From NCBI GenBank assembly GCA_944990035.1, contig CALYLX010000111.1:682001-746000 (forward strand): a stretch of 64,000 nucleotides of DNA, written 5' to 3'. The translations under genes were made by a program, and so were the position numbers. The notes below the pieces were generated by a model that saw nothing but the letters and a program-made list of their open reading frames with translations, was not told where the DNA came from and made no database searches. How positions within the stretch are numbered: position 1 is the first letter of the stretch; each line of letters opens with the position of its first letter. This stretch comes from Clitopilus passeckerianus. Lineage: Eukaryota > Basidiomycota > Agaricomycetes > Agaricales > Entolomataceae. Positions 42,554 through 56,159 of this stretch are shown piece by piece.

Positions 42554-43807
42554 CTACCATCCACTGCGACGAAAGTGTTCGCAATCTTCGTCAGCGATGC
42601 AACTCCCCTGGATCACGGCATGATTGAGAAGGTTTGTATCCTGACATACGTGAATAACGCATTTGTGCCTCCCTGGTCCGGGTTTCCGCGAAGCCCAATT
42701 GAGATGGTGTTTTGGCCCCAACATAGGACATGGCTTGGTCCACGGGCTGATGTCGCATTCAATACGAATGCATTCGAGTCGCTCTAAGGCTGCTAGGGCT
42801 GCCATATTTTCCTTTCAAGGTCATGAGATAGCATTTCGAAACCTAAGACGTGGTTGGACCTACGCTATAGAGAATGGCAGGGTGATGAGCATTTTCTTGC
42901 GAAATATTGAGGACGGTCAAAGTTGGCAAAATTGGCATCCACGCTGGACCAACATTGAGTAAACGATCATCTATCAGGACAATGTTAGCATCCTACATGT
43001 GTTGTACTGGCCGTAAATCTCTTCGAGGTTTGACATATTGCTTAGGTGCTGGTCAATGGCGAAAGAAGCAGTCCTTCTCACAGTTACGCGGCGAGCATTG
43101 GGGCAACACCCTAGAAAAGAGGCAGCCGGTGCAGGAATTGATACCGTCTGTATACCCTCGGGAACGCTTTTCCTTTGAAAGCTGTTTCATAGTGTATATC
43201 GGGGCCGGCATCTCCAAGGATTTGGACCGTGTGTAGGTCAATCGATGCACCGCGCGAGCTCGCGAAGTACGGCTTTGATTGACGAGCGAGTTATCAGGAC
43301 ATTGACAACCCTTGGATGATATCAGTCGCAAAACGCAGTGCTGTGTAATGTGAAGGCTTACTGCACATGTTCTGCCAAAGAAGGATCTCTAGTGGTGGCT
43401 ATTTCGAGTTGACGCACAAGTTCTTCCGCCAGATGTCTGTCTTCTACCAGTGCAGGGAATTCTGGGCTGGCGGTACAAACTTCTATCCTCTCCCAAAGAA
43501 GAGGTACACAGTAATAGCGTAGCGTCCGACTCGCCTGGGAAAATGCTTGAAGAAAGTTGAATCACTCCAAACCAGCCTGATTCTCTGGGTCCGGCTTAAA
43601 AATATTTCTTTTGAATGGTACCTCCATAGTGGGCAAGTATAAGGTGATCTCCACCAATAACTCGACTGGCAGAGAACCAAGGCCAACAGCGTCCTTATCA
43701 ACTGTTCCCAAAGCCTTGTCGGATTTGGCTGACGCCGCCTTCCCCGTAAGCTTTCTAGTGCGATGTGACACTCGCTTCCCCATGTCGCGCTCGTCCCCCA
43801 AGCTCAT
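42554..43807 (-). pseudogene. F-box pseudogene (local family, copy 2)
   Basis: The F-box start is clear (GLGSLPVELLVEITLYLPTMEVPFKR) but an in-frame TGA at 43562-43564 replaces the residue before FNFLQAFSQASRTLR; a one-base change from CGA would suffice. Reading on gives LLWERIEVC and TTRDPSLAEHVQ, then VVNVLITR..VLRELARCID. A deletion with frame change follows, before HTVQILGDAGPDIHYETAFKGK, and another before a CCPNARR motif. The C-terminus (LERLECIRIE, HKCVIHVCQD, CEHFRRSGW at 42805-42554) is preserved. Multiple lesions make it a pseudogene of the 40763-42088 family. Confidence 0.78.
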
Positions 43808-44071
43808 ATTTTTGAGCTAAAGGACGCGTTTTTGACGCGCATTTCTCTTCAGAACAATGCAGTATATCGAATTAGCGGTCGAAAAAGTTGCAAACGTCAA
43901 GCAAACGCGTCGATACAGGCCTTGTAAGGTGGTCTGGGTTATGTAAGCTCTCCCCAGCCTAAACATCCTTGGTAACAGACATTTATTCTTGTTCTGTCAC
44001 TCTAATTCTTTAATATTCTTATTCAGCCTAAGCTACCGAGCAGTAAACATTGTAAGGTACAGGATATATTG

Positions 44072-44891
44072 CTATCCGCCCAACATTGATTTCACACTGT
44101 CCAAAGAAAATGTGGACAGTGTTTGTCGGATGAGCATTTCCCGGGTACTACCAAGTGTTTTTTCAAAGGCATCGTGTTCACGGTATTGGAATACGATGAG
44201 ACATTTGTGGCTTTCTGGTGACTGGGGATGTAGCTGAGACGATTGCCTCAAACGTACGGTCCGCAAGTTCACATTCTTGAAAGGCAGTTTCGAAGTGCAA
44301 GGATAGACCAGCGTGGCCCAGGATCTGGAGTGTGGACAGGTTCGGAAACAAAGGCAGACAACGAGCCAATTCGTCGATCACTAATTTCATCGAGAGTTTT
44401 GTGACCAGAATATTTTGAGTCCTATAATCATTGAGATACGTCCACAAGCCGTGTACTCGAACTCACTTGACATATTGAGCAAGCGAAGGATCCCGTACCG
44501 TTGTTATCTCACGTTGATGCACAAGTTCTGAATCAGTAGCCAGGTCTTTCTCCCAGAGTGCCTTCCGACCATGCGCATAATCAATGGAAAATGTTTCAAA
44601 TGCCAGTCCAGAGCAAAGGTGGACAGAAATTTCGAGGCGATCCACATGTTTTAGTGAGTGCTCGTAAGTGGGGACTTGGAGGCCTTCGTAGCTTCTCGTC
44701 AGCGGTTCAAAGAGTGGCCAACGAGTGGGGGCCACTGTCATCCTCAAGTATTCGAGGCCAGCGTTGCACCACCCCCGAATCTGCCGTTCCCAGATGGCCG
44801 AGAAGCATTGTCCAGCAGATTGAATTTTCTGGTATACTACCACCCCTTTACACCTCACGCAGACATATCTCGAGTCGCCTGAGGCCAGCAA
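44072..44891 (-). pseudogene. F-box family pseudogene or fragment (copy 3)
   Basis: Retains LWEKDLATDSELVHQ, TTVRDPSLAQYVK, then after a candidate intron NILVTKLSMKLVIDELARCLPLFPNLSTLQILG and HFETAFQE. No F-box with the family's LPxELLxEI start is found upstream; the region 44600-44891 reads as unrelated sequence. The 3' part loses frame near 44230. Best read as a decayed third tandem copy. Confidence 0.65.
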
Positions 44892-45063
44892 GAATATTCC
44901 TGTTGGCGTTTGGGCTTGAACTGGGCCTCATAAGATTTGCTGTAATATTGGTCGCAGCTGTGGTCAATGTCAGACTGGGTTCCGAGATTCAGTTCCTGGT
45001 TACAAATGAGCCACCCTACCTGATATCTCACTTATAGCTATATCGACGAGATCCCTGTAGAGG

Positions 45064-45660
45064 AATGAGGACCAGGATGTCCAGGAGTTGGAAATTCCGG
45101 TAAATATTTCGCGGAATGTTTCGCCTGTCATTTCGTTGCCTAAAATGGGATGTACCGGCCGCCATCACAGTTTTCGGCGCTATGGCCACAGTCCTGCCCG
45201 GCGTAACGAAGAGGATAGCGATGTATTGAAGAGATCTTTGACGCAAAGACATGTTGAATATACATATATAGTCTCTACTCCTTCTTCTTGTAGCCCAGGA
45301 TGCATTTTGCTTAAGGCGTGGTTTTCAAAGCGACTGAAATGGCTTTTCGCTGATGCTTTTCTCGCGGAAAAGTCGATTTTAGCCTCTTAAGCTTCCAGTT
45401 GAGGGTGAAATTGAATAACTTGAGTTCCCTTACTCAAAATTCACTGGGCGGGCCTCATGAATATATTTTTAATCGAGAAGTATCGCGTCTACAGTGCTAG
45501 CTATGAATCCCAGGGCCAACCATTCCGCCATGGTTATCTGATGAAAACTGCCTAATGTGAATGCTTGTCCGTGAGGCTGCTTCCAAATAAAGAAATGATC
45601 GGCGGAATATTTCGCGGAATATTTGCCGGAAATTCTGTTTCCTGGACGTCCTCATGAGGA
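45064..45660. repeat. Foldback/MITE-like element, ~0.6 kb with imperfect ~65-bp inverted ends
   Basis: 45064-45134 and 45592-45660 are inverted copies (roughly three quarters matching by eye), sharing GGCG, AATATTTCGCGGAATATTT-like cores, CCGGAA and TCCTGGAC(A/G)TCCT. The interior has no gene. No clear target duplication identified. The right end lies ~85 bp before the DPH4 reading frame. Confidence 0.5.
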
Positions 45661-45744
45661 CAAGGCTGAGGCGTCGGAACCCGGATTTGGGCACGAAACT
45701 ACGCTTAGCTAAGCAAGTCCTTTTCCCCTTCGACCACGAACGCC

Positions 45745-46221
45745 TTGGGCAAAAAATCAGTCGAGCTGGCTGCAGAACCTCTCCTGGATTTCTATCAGGT
45801 GCTCGCTATTGAACAGAATGCGTCTCAAGCAGAGATAAAGGCGGCATATCACCGCGCTCTGTTTCTTTTTCACCCCGACAAGAACCGCAATCAAACTCAA
45901 GATCGACTCGTAACGATATCCATGATCAAAGAGGCGTATCTGACGCTATCGGCGCCTCAGTCGAGGAAGAAGTACGACTTAGATGTAGCGAACAAATTTG
46001 CGACTTTGTCTGGGCCTCGGCCTGCTCAGATCATATCGCTTGAGGAATTTCAAGAGGCCGAAGAGGATGAGGAAAGCTGGACCTATAGATGTCGTTGTGG
46101 AGGAAGATACAAGATCACGGGAAATGAGATGGACCAGGGTCAGCATTTGGTTGGGTGCAATAGCTGTTCAGAGACCGTGTGGGTTGGATATGAGTTGCAA
46201 GAAGAAGAAGACGCCAATTAG
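45745..46221 (+). CDS. DPH4: DPH4-like J-domain protein with CSL zinc finger
   Basis: 158 codons in one open frame to TAA at 46221. A J-domain (~14-80) has LDFYQVLAIEQNASQAEIKAAYHRAL, the HPDK motif and LSAPQSRKKYDLD. The DPH-type CSL zinc finger follows (~110-150): YRCRCGGRYKI..HLVGCNSCSETVWVGYEL, with CxC and CxxC metal ligands. The two together identify Dph4/DNAJC24, which supports diphthamide synthesis on elongation factor 2 and acts as a J-protein. The frame has no ATG before the J-domain (it opens with TTG), so a short 5' exon carrying the start is probably missing from this call; I could not locate it with confidence. Confidence 0.82.
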   Translation: MGKKSVELAAEPLLDFYQVLAIEQNASQAEIKAAYHRALFLFHPDKNRNQTQDRLVTISMIKEAYLTLSAPQSRKKYDLDVANKFATLSGPRPAQIISLEEFQEAEEDEESWTYRCRCGGRYKITGNEMDQGQHLVGCNSCSETVWVGYELQEEEDAN

Positions 46222-46318
46222 TACGATGCTGTATGTAATTACAAGAAAGTGTAGACTAATTAACCCTGAACTCTCCAATAGACTCAACCAAAGTCCATAT
46301 ATCCTTCAACCCCTAGCA

Positions 46319-49300
46319 TTACTCGATCATAGTGGCATCATCTCTATCCTTCTTCCATTTCTTGAACAATGCTGCACGAAGTTCACGACCCAACGCAATG
46401 CCGACTGGCAAAGGCACGGCATTTCCAATTTGGCGATGCATCTACATGCGACAGTCAGTTGGGTGCTTGCAAAAGGTGTTGATCAGACCTACCGTCACGA
46501 CGTTTTCGTTGCGAGCTACGAAAACGAAATGATCCGGGAATCCTTGGGATCGTGCTAGTTCTCGGACAGTCACCATGCGTTTACACTGGGGGAAATTAGC
46601 GAGGTTGAAAGTCGTAAGGGATGGAAGCATACATGTGGATGTAGTACCCTGCTTTGTTTAGCTGTGGGCTCCATGTTCGTAACAGTAGTTGGGAACCATT
46701 CTTTGGGATTCAGTCGCCCGTAGAGACCTATTGATGAACAATTTAATGCATTTCGGGTTAGGAAATCGTAGCGAAAGGTGTTACCTGGCCGGTAGTTGCT
46801 TCTCGCGACTGATGATTCAGGGTGGTGCATTTGCCACTCCTGAAGATCAACAGGGAGATCTTGAAAAAGTGAGAACATCATCCAGAGCAGGATATCACAC
46901 ACGTACTTCTATAATCTGCAGAAGGTACAAGCGGTATAGCGATCACCCTAGGGAAGGCATTGGCCCAACTTTCGCGGACAGGAATCGGAAAACGTACCGT
47001 TGCACCTTCTTGGCGTTGAAACAGCGAGTATAGTGTTGAATATCCTTTGTCTCCTTGACCCGTGCCATTCTTTGGTAGCTGGTTTTGGCCACCTCTAGAT
47101 GATAGTCGAAATTTCGGCCTGCATAGCCGCTGCGAGAAGTGGAATTTTCATCCTTGCAAGGCAATGATGGAATATTCTCTGCCCGCTCTCGAAACTGACG
47201 CCTGATCTCCGGTGACTGACTTTCGAGCTTTGGGTGTTTCCTATCCCGCCAGGTCAAAAGGAGGACTATAACCGCACTAAAATATTTACCAGTCAAATTG
47301 AGGCAGATCGCCTATGGCATCCTCGATTGTGACGACGCGATGTGGTGCTGTGCCATTTGACGCCCTGATGGGCTGAATGGGGCGTGAGGGATCGATAGGA
47401 AGCTTGATAGAAAGGCCTTTCGCATCCGGAAAGTCGTGAGAGGGCTGAGGTAACTCTGGTAGGGGATGTCCATCAATGGCTGCAATAAGGAAGAATCGGC
47501 TCCGGCGCTGTGGTGCACCATAATGTGCAGCTTGCAATAGTCCGAAACGAACTTGGTACCTATCCAGGACATGTTAAACCTCGTGACTACCTTAGAGCAG
47601 AAACGCGAGAGTACTTCATATCGACCAGTGCACGAACGAGGAATTTTAAGCCCCCCATTTCGGTTCCCCCTTCGGTCCTGTGAATATCGGCTTGCGTGGC
47701 ATCAAAGGCAAACTGTAGGAACCCCGGAACGTTCTCGAAGTAGCAGACATCAGGTCGGAGGTAGTCCACCCATGATAGAGCATTGAGGATGAGGTTGCTC
47801 TTCACATCATCCACCTTTCTGTACATGTTCAGCCTTGAGTGTGATTGGCTGGTGGTCGGGAAATTAAGTTGAAAATTGTTGGTGTAGCTGGAGGATATAT
47901 GCGCACCATGGGAAGCCAGCAACCAGACATTTGGCTGTGGTGATTGGCCCTGGGACCTCGATATCTTCATCGTATATCTGTTTCGGTACCTCAGTCTCGT
48001 GTTTTGACGACTTCTTCATGGAATAGCGCAGCATGACATTAGCGCATTGGTTGTGGACCTTAAGATTCGCTTCAGAGAAGTTTCTCCTGGAAGACCCGTC
48101 AATAAGTCGAATCAAGCTCTGGTATGCAGAAACATACTTGGTCGTTAATGCAGCACTTGGACTTATTTCCACTGAATCCGTTAATTCCAAGCAGCTACTC
48201 CCTTGGGAAAGTCCAGTACTAAATGCTCCAACACCACCGAATAGGTCGACCGTTGGCACTGGGTGGCGCTTCATGGAGTCAAGAAAATCTGACATCTCCT
48301 CGTAAAGATCGAATTGTCTCTTGACGCATATCCTGCAAAGATAGTGGTTCTCTCTAAGAACACGTTTCCGCAGTGCCCACGAGGTAACTTGAAATTTTGG
48401 GAATGTGTATTGAATGTAGAAGTGATCGGTGGAAAGGTCGGTCCAGAAATCCAACTCAGAGTCGGATATCCCTTTGATCGTCCCCCCTGGAGCGATGACA
48501 AAGACAACTCGGATGAGGGTATCCAAATCAGACAGTGTAATCTTTTCTTCGGTGCGATAAAGATGTCGCTGGGAGAGTTTGCGCGTCAGCGTCATCATAA
48601 GGAGTGTGAGACTTTTGGACACACCTCATCCCTGAGTGCACGAGTTTTATAATGTTTATCAGAGAAATTGACAGGAAGGACATTGTCCGGAAGGTCAGAT
48701 ATGCGACCAATGCGCTGAAGAACTACCCCTGCGACTTCGCCTGGCCTGAATTTGGGCAAGGTGATATCAGTTATACAACCGATGTTGGCGGGACCGCTGT
48801 CCGAACGATAGAGAACGTAATCGTTCAAGTGGTATCGCTCTCCCCTATAAGCTATCCCTTTCATGCCTCCAGCTTCGGCTATCAGGCGAGGAAACTCTTC
48901 CTCTTGTTTGTGTCCTGTAATAGCGCAGATAGTGCAGTTGTTCGGGGGATTCCAAGAGAGTGTCTCTTGATTCGAAGTGTCAATGGAAGTGAACGAGGCA
49001 AGGGATTTGTTGTATTTGAACCTGTTGAAGAGTCATTATCGTGATAATTTCAATTCCAAAAGGCTGCTCACTTCACAAAGAAATGTTCAGGATCCGTCGG
49101 AGGTGTCGACTGCTCAAGCACCTGAACTTTTCCAATGACTGTCTCAAAGTGAACACTGTCACACCAGTCCTCATGGTAGAACAGTTCTTGTGGATGGGCG
49201 AGCTCCTCAATCATGGTTTCTGAACCATGTTCCAACCAGTGGACATGAAGTGATCGCTGGTCTGCATGGCCATATATGATTTTAGCAAACCTGCCAGAGC

Positions 49301-51000
49301 TGTTAGAACAGCACTGCCAAGTGCACATATGTACTCACCAGAAGTAGTCCGCCAGGGTCGAGGTTGACTTTACGTCGTTAATATCCTCGGGAAAGCCTGG
49401 CACACCCTGCCTAACTCGACCTTCAATAGTTCCGATGGGCACAAGGATAAAATCCCCAGCCTAGTAAACATATTTTGGTCAGAAAATCGTGACCACAGAA
49501 GTTACTGTACCATCACCTTATACAGCACGTCATTGATCTTCAACGACTTCAGATACTGCGAACCACGTCCCCAATATTCCACTGGTTCAACCTTGGGTCT
49601 TTTGGATCTACTCTTCGCCCTGATGATCATTCGCTTCAACATTTGGTGGGCAGCATTGGCCTTCGCGTCCTCTACAGCCTTATCGACTTCGTTTGGAGGT
49701 GGGCCAACAACAGCTAGTTCCTCATTCACGAACCCTTGAGCGAGTTCTGCGATTAGCGGAGTAACGTGGGTCGGAGTCTGGTTTTCTGGCTTGAGAACGG
49801 CTAAGTCAAGGTCTCCTTGAAGGGCTTGGAGGGGAGGGCCGTTCATCCGGGTTAATGGCGCGTTGGCACGACGTTTGGGCTTGGGGGGTGCAGGTCCTTT
49901 TCGTAGCAGAGTTTTAACAAGGTGACATTCTTTGACCTTGCGATAATCATAGGCATCTAGATCGTCTATTGAAGTATGAATCTCTGGGACCTATTGGAGT
50001 TCTAGAACAGTTACGGGTTTGAAGATGAGTTTCAACTTACAGCATCGATCAAATGTTCCTCCTGGTATGTTCTACCAAATGGATCCACCGTACATTTGAA
50101 CCGGAGGAGAAAGTCATTGTATTGCCTTTGCGACTTGAGAGCAGTCGAAATGACCATTTGGGCAATTCGTCGAGGAGTGAAGAACACCTCATAATATGGC
50201 TCGTACTGCTTGGATGGCACTTTCAGCACATACCAGGCCAAGGTTGTCTCAATGTAGACCGGACTATTCACGAGGAGATTAGCCGCATGGATGCACAGGA
50301 ATCACGGAAAAGCCCTTACGATTTATCCTTCGTAGCGTCAAAGGTATATCTCAGAATGGCACCGAGCCTGACATACTTCGGCACAAGACCGTCATCTTCC
50401 TCTTGACCTTCGTCTTCATCGCTAACGTAATAAGGCAAGACAGCACCAGCGCCTTCGAATTGACGGTCCTTGCCATCATCTTCCTCAATAGAAGTCAGAG
50501 GAATAAGTTCATTGCGATGACATGGGTCAAAGAATGTAAAATCTGTCAAGACCCGAACAGGTTTATCTTGCGGATTGGAAGTTTCGTCGTCGGGAGGGTC
50601 CTCTCCGAATATGACAAGATTGGGACTTTCTCGCTCATAATTCTGCTCTGCATAGTAATCAGCTATAAGAAAGTTTATATCAGCATAAAACAAGAGACAA
50701 TGGTGGCGAAGATGGGCCTACGTGGAGGAAGTGCTCTCCGTTTCGGCTCCTGTGCAAAGCGAACATTGGTCAGTTCATTTGAAGACCAAACACAGAAAAT
50801 GCCAGCGAGACTCGAGTTCCTAGCTCCAGTACGGATAGACCGCAACAAAATGCGAAACTTACTCGGGCATTGTCCTCAAATTCCCTCGTTTCACTCTTCC
50901 TCTTCAACGAACCCACAGGTCTCGCACCCTCACTCAAGCCTGGTCCGTCTTCGCCGAACGAGACCTCAAAGGCGGTTGGTCTGCGTCCAGGGGGAGGCAT
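46319..51000 (-). CDS. DNMT1: DNMT1-type DNA (cytosine-5) methyltransferase
   Basis: About 18 short-intron exons from ATG 51000; exons 1-15 (51000-46785) were phase-checked. ~1,240 aa. A replication-foci (RFTS) domain sits near ~95-300 (VRVLTDFTFFDP, YVRLGAILRY, IETTLAWYVLKVPS, YYEVFFTPRRIAQMV). Two BAH domains follow (ILVPIGTIEG..GRFAKIIYGH..HVHWLEHGSE; ERYHLNDYVLYRS..PGEVAGVVLQRIGRI). Catalytic motifs: I (VDLFGGVGAFSTGLSQG), IV (AGFPCQSHSRLN, catalytic Cys split by intron 47906-47849), VI (YFENVPGFL), VIII (GAPQRRSRFF), IX/X (TVRELARSQGFPDHF, RQIGNAVPLPVGIALG). All key residues are present, so an active maintenance methyltransferase is likely. No CXXC finger seen. Confidence 0.92.
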
Positions 51001-51411
51001 ATCATAGACTTATCCAGTACAGAGGGTTAATACGTGGAAATTTAGCCCAGATAATGCCAAATCCCCAACTTAAACGTTATGGATCGTCTGAAAGCTGAGA
51101 TATAGCTGTTTGCCATTTTGGGAAGCGCCCATTCGGCTAGCGGTCCGTTCAGTCACGTGGAGGCAATTACTAAGGAGCGCGTTTCGACGCGTCGGTTTTT
51201 CGCTCTAAGGTTGCTGCAAAGGGGGCAAGGCAGCCGTACAACCACTAAAGCTGGCAGTGGAAGCCATTCAACATATGAACGTCAGAGATATGGCACACAT
51301 TATGCCTTCTACTTGTCTAGTTTTTACAGTTGAATATATAGCCTTTAAATCAGAGCTCCAGTGTTGAAACCTCAGTATTAATTGCCAAATTGCACTGGAT
51401 CTATGTGCACT
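51001..51411. other. Intergenic
   Basis: Between the DNMT1 start and the 3' end of MCR1. No gene supported. Confidence 0.5.
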
Positions 51412-52782
51412 CTAGAACTTGAAGACCTGCAAACGAGTGATAAGTGACTGCAGCATAAGAGGAGTACAATGAGCGCCTCACCTGATCCTCAGTGTATCCG
51501 AGCTCCTTCAAGATACCACCAAGCTCTCCTTGCTTCATACCAGCCTTCTTTCCAGCAATTGCTGCGACCTGACCAGGAGGTCCTGCAGCGGAATCCGTTA
51601 ACGACATATCTAAGAACCAAAGACAAGCCCCGTACCACAGATGAAGATCTTGACTTTCTCCTTTAAGTCGGGAGAACCGACATGCTGCTTGATAATATCC
51701 TGGTTGACGTATCCGGTAGGACCAGTCCACCCTTCCTCCTGCTTGTCGATAACGTACACGACATCAAAGGTGCTAGGGAATTTCTTCTTGAGGCCATCAA
51801 ACTCTTCCTTGAGTAGGATATCCTTGGAGGTGAGATTGGCGAAGATGAGCTTGAACTTGGTCTTGTTGGATTTCTCGGCCAGCGCGTGAGTGAGGATTTG
51901 GTAGAGAGGGGTGCTTGGAGATAAGAAGTAGGGTTAGGAATCAGGCTGGAGGAAGAGGGAATGCGGTCTTACATTCCACTTCCACCTCCAATGAGAGCGA
52001 CTTCGTCGAATTCATTGTGTTTGTAAGGAAACTTCTCAATTGGGCCTTTGATTGCCAATGTATCACCCTCCTGTGAAATGGTATAGGTATCAGTATCTAG
52101 ATTAAATGCTTAGCCAGGTATAATAACTTGCCTTGAGGGAGTGAATATGTTTTGATGCATTACCCTCGGGGTATTTCTTGATCATGAGGGTCAATTCACC
52201 CTTCTGATCAGGCGACGAAATCGGTGTATATGGCCTGATGATGGGTTTGCCATTTTTACCCTTCAATGCTTCGGGGTCGGAGGCTTTGACGACAAGACAC
52301 GAAGCTACAGGCAAGAGGGAAGCCTCATTGTTGGGGAGCTCGAAAACAAATCTATCAAGAAACACCAGGTGGAGGTCAGTATGGGCAGGAACATAATGCG
52401 GATATAGAAGGATAAATTGGAATGGAAGTCTGGACCCACTTCGAGGTGTTGTGATTGTATGGTTCGACCCTCTTCAGCTTGAAGTCGATGAAGTTGTCCT
52501 TGTCGAGTGGGCTCCTCTCCTGCTTTGGCTTTTGTCGGTCCACGTAGTCAGCATAGTAATAGCCTCCGAGTCCAAGTACACCAGCCCCAAGGAAAATATA
52601 TGGGAGGTTTGACGGTTTCTTGGGTGCCGAAGCCTGTGCTGAGGCGTGCCTGCGCGCTGCAAATGTCTGATAGATAGAACAAGAAAATTTCAAGACATTC
52701 AGTTGACCAAAATTTCTAAGATTTCTGATTCAGGAATATTTACGACTGAGCGTGAAGCTGCTGCGGCTCTGAGGGACAACAT
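51412..52782 (-). CDS. MCR1: Mitochondrial NADH-cytochrome b5 reductase
   Basis: Seven exons starting 52782-52744, 52666-52440 and 52351-52132; ends VFKF then TAG at 51412. About 350 aa. The N-terminus (MLSLRAAAASRS..ARRHASAQ) is an arginine/serine-rich mitochondrial presequence, followed by a membrane segment (LPYIFLGAGVLGLGGYYYADY). The FAD part has RPYTPIS and the flavin-binding KYPEGNASKHIHSL; NAD binding shows ALIGGGSGITPLYQIL and IFICGPPGQVAAI. This matches Mcr1, which passes electrons from NADH to cytochrome b5 or erythroascorbyl radical. The intron at 52131-52072 has a GC donor (AAG|GCAAGT). It could supply the mARC-like enzyme at 8048-9692. Confidence 0.9.
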
Positions 52783-53263
52783 GAATGAGAAGGAACTGAC
52801 GAACAAATTTCGTAAGATTTCGGCAAAAACCAAAAGGCAAGTTATTGCTACAGCAAGGCGCTGACTGGGCTTGGATGACCTAAGCCTATTAGTACAAGTC
52901 GTCATCTTTCTCACGGACCATCTACACGGAGTTTATCGCGCTGGCATCGCGATGAAAGGGCAGCGGACCGTCTGAATCGTTGACGGGGACGCTACGATAA
53001 ATTTGGATTAATGGGTAGAACGTGAATGAACGAGGATGCCGTTTGTGCGGGAAATTAGGACAAATTTGAATGTTTATGGACAAAATATATTTGCTAAGCA
53101 GTCAAGAAAGGCAACTTGCTGCAAACAAGCCGGATCAGGGTTCTCACTCTTCACCATTTTCAATCGAAGGTTGTGGGCGGCACCTCAATCTCATCCTTGA
53201 ACTCTTCAATCTTTTACTCTAACCATCACCATCGCTAAGGGCATATTAGAGCCCACGAACACC
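52783..53263. other. Divergent promoter region of MCR1 and HOG1
   Basis: Head-to-head spacer of 481 bp. No extra gene supported. Confidence 0.5.
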
Positions 53264-55219
<1,956 letters not shown>

Positions 55220-56159
55220 GTAGGAAGAATCAAAATTCTTTCTCGTTCTTCAATTCCTACTACATTCCATCTGCGTTTGCATTACCAGAAGAACTTCAGG
55301 GGCGTATAATGGTCGTCCTCCGTCTCGGGCTCCAGGGATAAAGCTTACACTCATCTTACAAGATCGGTCTACAATTTCGGGATTTGACCTGTTAATCATG
55401 TATCCATACATACACGCAGCGTGTATCACCCTTCCTCTCCTTACCCCATTCACACTCTTTCCTACGTATAGGGAGCAGTCATATTCCCTGGTCGCTCACC
55501 TCTTCTCGCCATGCGCCCCATCCTTGCTTTACCAGAGATATTCACCAGGAGAACGCCTCTTTTCCTTTATCACATGCTTTCGCCAACCTATTCACATGCA
55601 CTGCACACGAGATATGTATCACGATACCTCTTTTTCTTCCTTTGTTCATCGGAGAGCTTCCCATCTTGTTGTCTAATTAGCACATCCCTCACTTTTACGA
55701 TGTTCGTCGCCAATGGTGTAATACACGCATCCCACTTGGCCGACGTTCGTCTTTCTGACTGGTGTCTCGGCTCTTCTCTCCCCTTTCCCCGTTCCCCTTT
55801 TATATTGTATGGACGCACCTCATTTTTTGATCTACATACGAGGAATCAAATTCATTAAATCTCTCTCACTACTGTGACGTTGTTAACTGGCTTGGGTTGT
55901 TTTTTCTAGGTATAAAATTCGCGCATACATGGAGCTATGCAGAACGAGTATACAGATAAAGTTATGGGCGAGTTGCTCATGCGCCACAACCAGGTTTAAA
56001 AATACAATCGCCGCCTGAAAACCCTGCACGTGATTTTGCGACACTGCGATCGTGTTTTCTGCAAACTTTCCTCAAAGTTTTCGACTAATCGAAGGCAACC
56101 ACTTTGCAAATCCATTTTGGTGTTCTGGTGCACCCCAGTGCATTGCTGCAATAGCTGAT
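55220..56159. other. Intergenic, HOG1 3' region and F-box promoter
   Basis: Pyrimidine-rich. A CACGTGA site lies near 56026. Small open frames are in low-complexity sequence; none supported. Confidence 0.45.
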
